Program-made: the position numbers and the translations under genes | Shown here: one piece after another, positions 7,405-14,707 of the stretch | Layout: each line of letters begins with the position of its first letter | How positions within the stretch are numbered: the first letter of the stretch is position 1 | Notes under the pieces: model-generated | Told to the model about the DNA's origin: nothing | Databases searched by the model: none | What the model saw: only the letters and a program-made list of their open reading frames with translations | DNA from: Amycolatopsis sp. MtRt-6 | GTDB lineage: Bacteria > Actinomycetota > Actinomycetes > Mycobacteriales > Pseudonocardiaceae | Assembly (NCBI RefSeq): GCF_017308975.1 | Contig: NZ_JADWPD010000004.1 | Span: forward strand, 1 to 64,000 | DNA length: 64,000 bases | Direction of reading: 5' to 3'

Positions 7405-10400
7405 TGGCGGAGAAGAAGAGCTGGTCCGACGTCAAGGCGCTGCTGGACGACCCGAGCGTGCCGCCGGCGCAGAAGAGCGCGCTGATCAGCAGCTGGCTGC
7501 GGGAAAACCCGCCACCGCCGCCGTTCCTGGCCGACCAGGAGCCCGACGAGATCAAGCAGAAGCGGGCCGAAGCCGACAAGTACGCGCAGGCGTTCAACGC
7601 GAACCCGCTGTTCGCCGGCCAGTCGGTCGATGACGCCTACAACAAGGCGAAGCAGAGCGGCGACCAGAACAGCTACAACGAGGACCAGGAGAAGAAGGCC
7701 GTCGACGACGGCAAGAAGAAGCTCGACGAGACGAAGCCGCCCGCGGCCGACAGCAGCAGCGGGACCAAGACGTCCGACGAGATCTTCGACGCCGCCGCGC
7801 CCGCGCTGAAGCTGTTCGAGACGTTCGGGTCGCTGCTCGCGAAGCTCCCGCCCGACTGCCGCGGCAACACCCGCGCGCTCGACCTCGACAAGGACATCCG
7901 CGCGCCGTTCGACGAGCAGCGCGGGATCAGCTTCGCGGACTTCGTCGCCGACGCCGGGCACTTCAAGCGCGGCGCGGAGACGGTGGACCGCACCCTCCAG
8001 GACACCGGCTCCCAGCTGGGCAGCCTGTACCAGAGCTGGAGCGGCGCGGGCGCGGACGCGGCGTCGGACACCTACAACGACAAGATCCAGCCGAAGGCGG
8101 CCAAGCTGTCCCAGACGCTCGGCACCGCGAGCGAGGCGACGCTGAGCACGGCCACGACGGTGTTCCAGCTGTGCAAGGGCAAGGCCGACGCGGTCATCGG
8201 GATGTACACGGACCTGGTGGGCAAGGCCGACTACACGATGGCGCAGAAGGTCGTGGCGGTCGCCAACGGCGAGGCCGGCAACGAGAAGGACCTGGCCCAG
8301 ATCGCGGGCTGGATGGACCTGAACTTCGGGACGAACCTGGTCGAGACGCTCAACGACCAGGGGTGCTGCGACGGCGACGAGATCAAGAAGCACGGCCAGG
8401 ACCTGGCCAAGCAGTGGGTGCAGAACCAGTTCAACCCCGATATGTGGGACCGGCTGTACCAGGGTTTCGCGAAGACCTGCAAGGACACGAAGGACCTCGT
8501 CGACCAGGCGTACGACGCGCTCGACAAGGTGATGGGCGGGATCCGCAACGAGTTCGAGGGCGTTTCGCTGCCGGGTGGGCCGGGTTCGACGGGTGGCCCA
8601 GGCGCGCCCGGGGGTCCCGGAGGTGGGGCGGGTTCGGGTTCGGGCGGTTCCGGTGCCGCCGGTGGTTCGGGCGGTGGTCCCGGTGGTCCCGACGGTTCGG
8701 GCGCCGGGGCGGGTTCCGGGTTCGGCGGTGGTTCCGGTTCGGGCGGCTCGGGTTCGGGTGGGTCCGGTTCGGGTTTCGGCGGGTCCGGCTCGGGTTCTGG
8801 GTCTGGTTCGGGGTCCGGTGGCGCCGGTGGGCCGGTGCCGTCGATTCCCGAGACGAACGCGGGGTCCGGCGCGCCGGGCGGGGGTTCGGGCGGCGGCTCG
8901 GGCACCGACCTGCCGAGCGGCGCGGGCGCCGGCAGCGGCTCGGGCGCGGGTGGCGGCGGTTCGGTGCCGCCGATCCCGGACGGGTCCACACCGTCCGGCG
9001 GCGGTTCCGCGGGCGGCGGCGCGGGTTCGTCGGCGGGCCAGGACGACGCCGCGGCCGCGGCGGAAGCGGCCAAGCAGCAGGCGGCACAGGCGGCCGAGGC
9101 CGCGAAGAAGCAGGCCGCGGACGCCCTGAACCAGTTCAGCGGCCCGGGCATCCAGACCGACTCGGGCGCCGGAGCCGGCCTCGGGTCGGGCGGCGGTCCG
9201 GGCGCGGGGTCCGAGGGCACGACACCGTCTTCGGTGACGCCGCCGTCCGACAGCGGTCAGGAAGCCGCCGAAGCGGCGAAGAAGAAGGCCGCGGACGCGC
9301 TGAAGGAGTTCAGCGGCCCGGGCATCGAGACGGAGTCCGGCGACGGCGCCGGCGGCCTCGGCGGGGCGCCCGGTTCGGGTCCGGGGGCCGACGACGGCAA
9401 GGCAGCGGCCGAGCAGGCCGCGGAAGAGGCCAAGAAGAAGGCCGCGGACGCGTTGAAGGACTTCGGCGGCCCGGGTATCGAGACCGACCCCGCCGGCAAG
9501 CCCGACAGCCTCCTCGGCGACGGCAAGGGCGACGACGAGCCGGAAGTCCTGAAGGTCAAGCAGGGCGACAAGACGTTCGAGATGACCGAGCCGGACTCCG
9601 ACGGCAAGATGGACATCAAGGTCGGCGACGGCCCGGGTGACCCGAAGGACTTCAAGCTCGACTGGTCCGACACCGGAAAGCCCGCCGATGGTCCACAAGG
9701 GACGGACACGGACACGTACCGCCCCGGCCCGGACGGCAAGATCCACATCCGCGACGGCGACCTCGAGATCACGGCCGAGCGCCCGGACGGCCCGGATGGC
9801 CCCACGGTGGTGACGGTCGACGACGGCAAGGGCACCCCGACGACGTACACGCTGGGTGAGGACGACAAGCAGGCGGACGCGCTCGGCAGCACGCCCGCCA
9901 AGCAGGTCGACGACCTGCCCACCCACCGGGGCACCCTCGCGGACCTCGCGGCCCCCGACCAGGCTTCGCCCACCGGCGCGGATGGCAAGCCCGGCGGTGA
10001 CTTCGGCGACCCGGCCTCGTCCGGCGGCGACTCACACCACGCCGGTTCGCCCGACGGCGCGGATGGCAAGCCCGGGAGCGGGGACGGCTCGCACAGCGGC
10101 GGTTCCGGCACCGGCGGCGGGCCCGGGGGCGGCGACTCGGGCCCCGGCGGCGGCTTCGGCGACCCGACCTCGTCCGGTGGCGGTGCCCACTCCGCCCCCG
10201 CGGCGGCCGGCATCGGCGGCGGCGCCCACGCCGGCTTCTCCGGCGCGGGCTTCGACCCGGCCGGGCTCGGCGAAACCCCCGTCTCCGGCGGTGCCCACAC
10301 CGGCACCGCCCAGCCCCAGCCCGCGTTCGCCTCGGCCGCCGGCGCGCCCGGCATGACCGGGGCCGCCGGCGCACCCGGCTCGTCGATGCCCGGCATGGGC

Positions 10401-10562
10401 GCCATGGGCGGGGCCGGCGCCCAGGGCGGTGGCGGCGACACCGAACGCCGCGCGCCCGCCTACCGGATCGAAGGCGCCGTCTTCGACAACCTCGGTGAGC
10501 CCGGGCGGCGGATCATCGGCTCCCTCGACGACGAAGACCCGCCGTCCGCCCGGACCCGGTAG
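7404..10562 (+). CDS. Large glycine-rich WXG100-domain protein, putative type VII substrate
   Basis: This 1052-residue protein has an N-terminal charged region, then a helical domain with a WSGAGADAASDTYNDK segment (WXG-like turn, about residues 210-230) and two Cys-bearing helices to about residue 390. A long Gly/Ser/Pro linker follows (about residues 390-545), then three Ala/Lys-rich repeats each ending FSGPGIETxSG or similar, an acidic Asp/Gly-rich region and a short conserved-looking tail (YRIEGAVFDNLGEPGRRI). No signal peptide or catalytic motif is visible. I infer a secreted or surface structural protein or effector exported with the preceding gene product. Confidence 0.6.
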   Translation: MAEKKSWSDVKALLDDPSVPPAQKSALISSWLRENPPPPPFLADQEPDEIKQKRAEADKYAQAFNANPLFAGQSVDDAYNKAKQSGDQNSYNEDQEKKAVDDGKKKLDETKPPAADSSSGTKTSDEIFDAAAPALKLFETFGSLLAKLPPDCRGNTRALDLDKDIRAPFDEQRGISFADFVADAGHFKRGAETVDRTLQDTGSQLGSLYQSWSGAGADAASDTYNDKIQPKAAKLSQTLGTASEATLSTATTVFQLCKGKADAVIGMYTDLVGKADYTMAQKVVAVANGEAGNEKDLAQIAGWMDLNFGTNLVETLNDQGCCDGDEIKKHGQDLAKQWVQNQFNPDMWDRLYQGFAKTCKDTKDLVDQAYDALDKVMGGIRNEFEGVSLPGGPGSTGGPGAPGGPGGGAGSGSGGSGAAGGSGGGPGGPDGSGAGAGSGFGGGSGSGGSGSGGSGSGFGGSGSGSGSGSGSGGAGGPVPSIPETNAGSGAPGGGSGGGSGTDLPSGAGAGSGSGAGGGGSVPPIPDGSTPSGGGSAGGGAGSSAGQDDAAAAAEAAKQQAAQAAEAAKKQAADALNQFSGPGIQTDSGAGAGLGSGGGPGAGSEGTTPSSVTPPSDSGQEAAEAAKKKAADALKEFSGPGIETESGDGAGGLGGAPGSGPGADDGKAAAEQAAEEAKKKAADALKDFGGPGIETDPAGKPDSLLGDGKGDDEPEVLKVKQGDKTFEMTEPDSDGKMDIKVGDGPGDPKDFKLDWSDTGKPADGPQGTDTDTYRPGPDGKIHIRDGDLEITAERPDGPDGPTVVTVDDGKGTPTTYTLGEDDKQADALGSTPAKQVDDLPTHRGTLADLAAPDQASPTGADGKPGGDFGDPASSGGDSHHAGSPDGADGKPGSGDGSHSGGSGTGGGPGGGDSGPGGGFGDPTSSGGGAHSAPAAAGIGGGAHAGFSGAGFDPAGLGETPVSGGAHTGTAQPQPAFASAAGAPGMTGAAGAPGSSMPGMGAMGGAGAQGGGGDTERRAPAYRIEGAVFDNLGEPGRRIIGSLDDEDPPSARTR
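9091..9490 (+). repeat. Three in-frame Ala/Lys repeats in the large type VII protein
   Basis: Three imperfect units lie at about 9091-9167, 9261-9340 and 9412-9490. Each encodes an AAEAAKKKAADALKEF-like helix followed by a GPGIETD/ES turn. Spacers between them are Gly-rich and not conserved, suggesting module duplication. Confidence 0.7.
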
Positions 10563-10570
10563 GAGGACGC

Positions 10571-10930
10571 ATGACCGACATCGCCGCGATGAAGGCCCAG
10601 CTGGACGGCCTCGTCCGCGAACAGGCCGACCGCCGCGCCCTGCGCGAACAGCAGGGCGAAGAAATCAAGGCGCGCTCGCACGAGTACATGACCAAGCAGG
10701 TCCAGGCCGCCGAACGGTACGTCCAGCACGTCCGCGAAATGGCGCAGCGCAAGACCAAGTCCGGCTGGAGCACCGACCGGTCGCACGCCGAACCGGCCTC
10801 CGCCTTCGACGCGGAGGCGTACTCCGCCGGGTTCGAGCCGGCGCCGCGGCCCGTGCGGGACGAGCCGCGGGCCGCCCGGCGTCCGCGGGCCGCCGTCGAA
10901 GAGGACGAGGACTTCAACAACCCCTGGTGA
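10571..10930 (+). CDS. Small coiled-coil protein of the type VII-like operon
   Basis: This 119-residue protein is a charged helix (MKAQLDGLVREQADRR through QVQAAERYVQHVREMAQRK) with a disordered acidic tail ending NNPW. It has an AGGAGG sequence four bases before the ATG, the only strong Shine-Dalgarno in the operon, and follows the large protein by 8 bases. I do not recognise a family. Size and position suggest a chaperone, YbaB-like or co-secreted partner. Its end overlaps the convergent methyltransferase gene by 17 bases. Confidence 0.6.
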   Translation: MTDIAAMKAQLDGLVREQADRRALREQQGEEIKARSHEYMTKQVQAAERYVQHVREMAQRKTKSGWSTDRSHAEPASAFDAEAYSAGFEPAPRPVRDEPRAARRPRAAVEEDEDFNNPW

Positions 10931-11702
10931 ACCACAGGTCGACGGCGATCTCGCGCAACCGCACGGTGAACGTCTCCGCCGGGGCCAGCCGCCGCCGGAG
11001 CTCCGCCTCGAACTCGGCCCGCCGCGCGCCGAACAGGTGGGGCGCCGAGCTCGACAGCGAGAACACGCCGGCGACGACCTCGTCGACCGTGCGCGTCACG
11101 ACGCGCCCCGGCACCTCGAACCGCCGCGGGCCGTGGAAGCCCGCCGCGCGGTAGATCGCGGCCTCGCCGCCCGCCGTGCCGGCCGGCAGCGAACCGCGGC
11201 CCGCGCGCCGCACCGGGCCGAGGTACTCGCGCACCAGCTCCGCGATCGCCGGGTGCGCGCTCTCGTGCGTCGACGCGTGCACGTGGGCGCAGACCCCGTC
11301 CGACGTCAGCATTTCCCGCACCGCGGCCGCGACCCGGGGGCGGTCGAACCAGTGGAACGACTGCGCGAAGGTGACCAGCCGGAACCGGCCCAGCCCGGCC
11401 GGCAGCTCCTCCGCGCGCCGGTGCACCCAGCGGCAGTTCGCGGCGTCCGCCGCGAGCCGGCCCGCCTCGGCGAGCATGTCGCCGTCGGCGTCGAGCCCGA
11501 CCGCCTCCTCGAACAGCCCCGCCAGTAGCAGCGTCAGCGAGCCCGGTCCGCAGCCGACGTCGAGCAGCCGTCCCGACCCGTCCAGCCCGAGCTCGGCGGC
11601 GAAGGCGGTGGCGAGTTCCGCGGGATACGCCACCCGCCCCCGCGCGTAGTATTCCGCGCTGCCCGAATAGAGGGACGGGTCCCATTCCCACGCGTCGGTC
11701 AC
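10914..11702 (-). CDS. Class I SAM-dependent methyltransferase
   Basis: This 262-residue enzyme carries the SAM-binding motif I LLDVGCGPGSLTLLLAG, an acidic motif II (VGLDADGDML) and the FAQSFHWFDRPRVAAAVREML segment typical of the UbiE/Methyltransf_11 group. The methyl acceptor is unknown. The start is GTG at 11702. A TACGCT box 7 bases upstream suggests a leaderless mRNA, though GGAGG also lies in the gap. It is divergent from the glucosidase gene only 26 bases away, so the two share a compact promoter region. Confidence 0.85.
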   Translation of the reverse strand: MTDAWEWDPSLYSGSAEYYARGRVAYPAELATAFAAELGLDGSGRLLDVGCGPGSLTLLLAGLFEEAVGLDADGDMLAEAGRLAADAANCRWVHRRAEELPAGLGRFRLVTFAQSFHWFDRPRVAAAVREMLTSDGVCAHVHASTHESAHPAIAELVREYLGPVRRAGRGSLPAGTAGGEAAIYRAAGFHGPRRFEVPGRVVTRTVDEVVAGVFSLSSSAPHLFGARRAEFEAELRRRLAPAETFTVRLREIAVDLWFTRGC

Positions 11703-11728
11703 GGCCTCCAGCGTAGATACTCGGGTGC

Positions 11729-13288
11729 ATGGTCGACTGGTGGCGCGACGCCGTGGTCTACGAGGTCTACGTCCGCAGCTTCGCCGACGCGGACGGCGAC
11801 GGCACCGGCGATCTCGCCGGTCTCCGGGCCCGCCTCGGCTACCTGGCCGAACTCGGGGTCGACGCCGTGTGGACGACGCCGTGGTACCGCTCGCCGATGG
11901 TCGACGGCGGGTACGACGTCGAGGACCACCGGGCGGTCGACCCGCTGTTCGGCACCGACGCCGACGCCGTCGCGCTGATCACCGAGGCGCACCGGCTCGG
12001 GCTGCGCGTCGTGATCGACGTCGTCCCGAACCACACCTCCGACCGGCACCGGTGGTTCCGGGCCGCGCTGGCCGCGGGCCCCGGCTCGCCCGAACGGGCC
12101 CGTTACCACTTCCGGTCCGGCCGCGGCGACCGGCCGCCGAACGACTGGCGCAGCGTTTTCGGCGGACCCGCGTGGACGCGGGCGCCGGACGGCGAGTGGT
12201 ACCTGCACCTGTTCGCCCCGGAGCAGCCGGACCTCGACTGGGACCACCCCGAGGTGCGCGCCGACTTCGAAGACCTGCTGCGGTTCTGGTTCGCCCGCGG
12301 GGTCGACGGCGTCCGCATCGACGTCGCGCACGGCCTGCTCAAGGACCCGGCGTTCCCCGACCTCGGCATCGACGACGAAGAGATCGTGCGGCCACCCGAC
12401 CGCAGCCGCCACCCGCACTGGGACCGCGACGGCGTGCACGAGATCTACCGGTCGTGGCGGCGGGTCGCGGCCGAGTTCGGCCCGGACCGCGTGTTCGTCG
12501 CCGAGGCGTGGGTCGACCGCCCGGACCGGCTCGCGCGGTACGTCCGCCCGGACGAGCTGCACACCGCGTTCAACTTCGACTTCCTGCGCTGCGCCTGGGA
12601 TCCGGAGGCGCTGCGCGCGGTGATCGACCGGACGTTGGAGGCACTGCACGCGGTCGGCGCACCGGCGACCTGGGTGCTGTCGAACCACGACGTGGTCCGG
12701 CACGTCACCCGTTTCGGCGGCGGAGCGCTGGGGACGAGGAGGGCCAGGGCGGCGCTGCTGCTGATGCTCGCGCTACCCGGCGGCGCCTACCTATACCAGG
12801 GCGAGGAACTGGGCCTGGCGGAGGTCGAGGACCTGCCCGAAGCGGTGCTCGCCGACCCGACGTGGGAGCGCTCCGGCCGCACCCGCCGCGGCCGCGACGG
12901 CTGCCGGGTACCGCTGCCCTGGTCGGGAACGACGCCGCCGTTCGGGTTCACCGGCAACGGCGTGCCGACGTGGCTGCCACAGCCGGCCGGCTGGCGGACG
13001 CTGACCGCCGAGACCCAGGCGGCCGACCCGGGTTCGATGCTCCGCCTGTACCGCGCGGCACTCGCGGCGCGCCGGGCGCATCCCGCCTTGGGGGACGGGA
13101 CGCTGACGTGGTCGCCCGCGCCGGAGGGGGTGTTGTGGTTCGCGCGCGAGCCGGGGTTCGGCTGTGTGGTGAACCTGGGGGAGGAGCCGTGCGAGCTGTC
13201 CGGCGACGCGCGGGTGCTGTTGGCGAGCGGGCCGCTTGACGGTGGCCGGCTGCCGCCGGACACCGCGGTGTGGCTCGCCGGGAGCTGA
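11729..13288 (+). CDS. GH13 alpha-glucosidase / oligo-1,6-glucosidase type
   Basis: This 519-residue cytoplasmic enzyme belongs to glycoside hydrolase family 13. The TIM-barrel regions are in order: VIDVVPNHTSDRHRWF, GVRIDVAH (nucleophile Asp198), VFVAEAWVD (acid/base Glu259) and VLSNHDVVRH (Asp321). No signal peptide is present, so it should act on imported oligosaccharides, releasing glucose from alpha-linked ends. The ATG at 11729 is preceded by GATACT seven bases upstream rather than a ribosome-binding site. The exact linkage specificity (alpha-1,4 or alpha-1,6) cannot be read with certainty. Confidence 0.9.
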   Translation: MVDWWRDAVVYEVYVRSFADADGDGTGDLAGLRARLGYLAELGVDAVWTTPWYRSPMVDGGYDVEDHRAVDPLFGTDADAVALITEAHRLGLRVVIDVVPNHTSDRHRWFRAALAAGPGSPERARYHFRSGRGDRPPNDWRSVFGGPAWTRAPDGEWYLHLFAPEQPDLDWDHPEVRADFEDLLRFWFARGVDGVRIDVAHGLLKDPAFPDLGIDDEEIVRPPDRSRHPHWDRDGVHEIYRSWRRVAAEFGPDRVFVAEAWVDRPDRLARYVRPDELHTAFNFDFLRCAWDPEALRAVIDRTLEALHAVGAPATWVLSNHDVVRHVTRFGGGALGTRRARAALLLMLALPGGAYLYQGEELGLAEVEDLPEAVLADPTWERSGRTRRGRDGCRVPLPWSGTTPPFGFTGNGVPTWLPQPAGWRTLTAETQAADPGSMLRLYRAALAARRAHPALGDGTLTWSPAPEGVLWFAREPGFGCVVNLGEEPCELSGDARVLLASGPLDGGRLPPDTAVWLAGS

Positions 13289-13483
13289 GCGCGCGCCGGG
13301 TGGGTGGTGGTGGGTTGCGGCTGTGCGGTGGGGCTCGCCGGGATCGGGTGCGCGGGTTGCTTGGCGCGCCGGGGTGCTCGCGGCGGGTCGAGCGGCACCG
13401 GCCCGCCGCCGCTCGCGGGTGGCCGCCGCAGCAAGGCTCGACGGGAGTTGAGCCCACGCCACCCGGACGGGTTCGGTGAAGGG

Positions 13484-13509
13484 GTGTGAAACCCGGCGCG
13501 GCGGGGTAT
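13484..13509 (+). promoter_or_regulatory. Candidate SigB-type promoter for the small ANTAR-like operon
   Basis: GTGT (13484-13487), a 16-base spacer and GGGTAT (13504-13509) fit GNNT-N14-16-GGGTAY. It lies 45 bases before the first gene of a run that includes a hemerythrin and LigD-type enzyme, which are plausible stress-regulon members. Confidence 0.35.
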
Positions 13510-13553
13510 CCGGTCGCGTTCGTTTCGCCGCCGAATGAGCCGGAGGTCTTCCG

Positions 13554-13742
13554 ATGCCCGTGCGCACCGCCACCCCGCCCGCCACCGATGTCGTCGGCCT
13601 GGCGCTGGAAGTCCTTGCCGCGCAAGGACTCAACCGCGCCGCCGCCCAAGCGGCCCTGGTCTCGATGGCGAAGGAAAGAGGCCTGACCGTGCCGCGCTGT
13701 GCCGCGCTCGTCGTGGCCGCCGTCGATGGGCAGGTGGGCTGA
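13554..13742 (+). CDS. Small ANTAR-like helical protein
   Basis: This 62-residue protein has the helical spacing of an isolated ANTAR domain (LALEVLAAQGLNRAAAQAAL followed by LTVPRCAALVV) but lacks the aromatic RNA-contact residues in recognisable form, so the assignment is tentative. GGAGG lies about nine bases before the ATG. Its stop overlaps the next ATG (TGATG), so it is coupled to a small membrane protein. It is the first gene of the probable stress operon. Confidence 0.55.
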   Translation: MPVRTATPPATDVVGLALEVLAAQGLNRAAAQAALVSMAKERGLTVPRCAALVVAAVDGQVG

Positions 13743-13915
13743 TGGCCTTCACCGTGCGGGCCGACGATGACACCGCTTCCGTCGGCGGGGGCGTGCTGGT
13801 CGCCGTCGGGCTGGTCGTCGCGTTCTTCGGCTGGTGGTCCTGGTGGACCGTCGCCGGTCTCGGTGTGGCCGCGCTGGGCGCGCTGTGGCTCACAGTCGCC
13901 CGCCGCGACGAGTAA
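13742..13915 (+). CDS. Small two-helix membrane protein
   Basis: This 57-residue protein has two hydrophobic segments (GGGVLVAVGLVVAFFGWW and TVAGLGVAALGALWLTVA) flanked by charged ends. It is probably an inner-membrane hairpin of unknown role. Translation is coupled to the preceding gene, and the hemerythrin gene follows 59 bases later. Confidence 0.6.
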   Translation: MAFTVRADDDTASVGGGVLVAVGLVVAFFGWWSWWTVAGLGVAALGALWLTVARRDE

Positions 13916-13974
13916 CCCGTCCGGGACGGGGAACGTCGCTTCCGACCGGAGAACGAGACCGAGAGGAGGCCGTC

Positions 13975-14535
13975 ATGGCGCAGCACGACGAGGACGTCAT
14001 CGAGTTGCTGCAGCGGCAGCACCGGGAGATCCGCGAGCTGTTCGCCGCGCTGGAGACCGCCGAGGGCGACCGGCGGCGGGAGCTGTTCCACGACCTCGTG
14101 CGGCTGCTGGCCGTGCACGAGACAGCGGAGGAACTGGTCGTGCACCCGGAGATCCGCGATCTGGAACCCGCGGCCGAGCCCGTCGTCGAGGCCCGGCTGG
14201 GCGAGGAGCACCGGGCCAAGGAACTGCTGACCACCCTGCAGAAGATGGGCCCGGAGGCCGACGGCTTCGACACCCTGCTCGTCCAGCTGCGCGATGACGT
14301 GCTCGCGCACGCCGACCACGAAGAGCGCGAGGAGTTCCCGCTGCTGCGGGCCCACCGCCCGCCGGAGCGGCTGCGGGCGATGGCCGCGACCGCCAAGGTG
14401 GCCGAAGCGGTCGGGCCGACCCGCCCGCACCCCGGCGTGGAAAGCGCGAAGGCGAACCTGCTGCTGGGCCCGCCCGCGGCGATCATGGACCGGGCCCGCG
14501 ACCTCATCCGCGGCGCGCTGGGGAGCCGGTCGTGA
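13975..14535 (+). CDS. Hemerythrin domain-containing protein
   Basis: This 186-residue protein has the metal-ligand pattern of a hemerythrin-like four-helix bundle: QRQHREIRELF, VHETAEELVVHPE, EEHRAKELL and HADHEEREEFPLL. It would bind a di-iron centre and sense or scavenge oxygen, NO or peroxide in the cytoplasm. A strong GAGGAGG precedes the ATG. The C-terminal 50 residues are a helical extension. Its stop overlaps the next start (TGATG). The context with LigD-type and ANTAR genes suggests oxidative or stationary-phase stress. Confidence 0.85.
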   Translation: MAQHDEDVIELLQRQHREIRELFAALETAEGDRRRELFHDLVRLLAVHETAEELVVHPEIRDLEPAAEPVVEARLGEEHRAKELLTTLQKMGPEADGFDTLLVQLRDDVLAHADHEEREEFPLLRAHRPPERLRAMAATAKVAEAVGPTRPHPGVESAKANLLLGPPAAIMDRARDLIRGALGSRS

Positions 14536-14690
14536 TGACCGAGCCCGGCGACGACGTGACCGCTCCGGACGACGACGTGACCGATCCGGAGGAGTTCGCG
14601 GAAGAGGCGGGCCTGGACCCGACCCCGCAGGAGGTCGCCGAATACGAGGAGCTGGCGAAGAAGAATCCGCCCTGGTCGGCACCGGACTGA
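14535..14690 (+). CDS. Small acidic protein coupled to hemerythrin
   Basis: This 51-residue, very acidic protein begins MTEPGDDVTAPDDD and ends KKNPPWSAPD. Its ATG shares bases with the hemerythrin stop codon, which supports translation. The central part (EEFAEEAGLDPTPQEVAEY) could form a helix. It has no recognisable domain and may be a partner or intrinsically disordered protein. LigD starts 17 bases after its stop. Confidence 0.55.
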   Translation: MTEPGDDVTAPDDDVTDPEEFAEEAGLDPTPQEVAEYEELAKKNPPWSAPD

Positions 14691-14707
14691 GTGGGTACTC
14701 CTGAACC

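Noticed and set aside
8565..9040. Tandem DNA repeats or a CRISPR-like array
   Set aside because: The repetition is caused by Gly/Ser codons in a protein linker; there are no constant repeats with unique spacers.
7344..9926. 860-codon frame antisense to the large Gly-rich protein
   Set aside because: It is an effect of biased GC-rich codons on the other strand; its product is Arg/Ala-rich low-complexity sequence with no domain.
14693..14698. GGGTAC before the LigD-type gene as a SigB-type promoter
   Set aside because: No GNNT element lies 14-16 bases upstream, and the sequence is only ten bases from the start codon.
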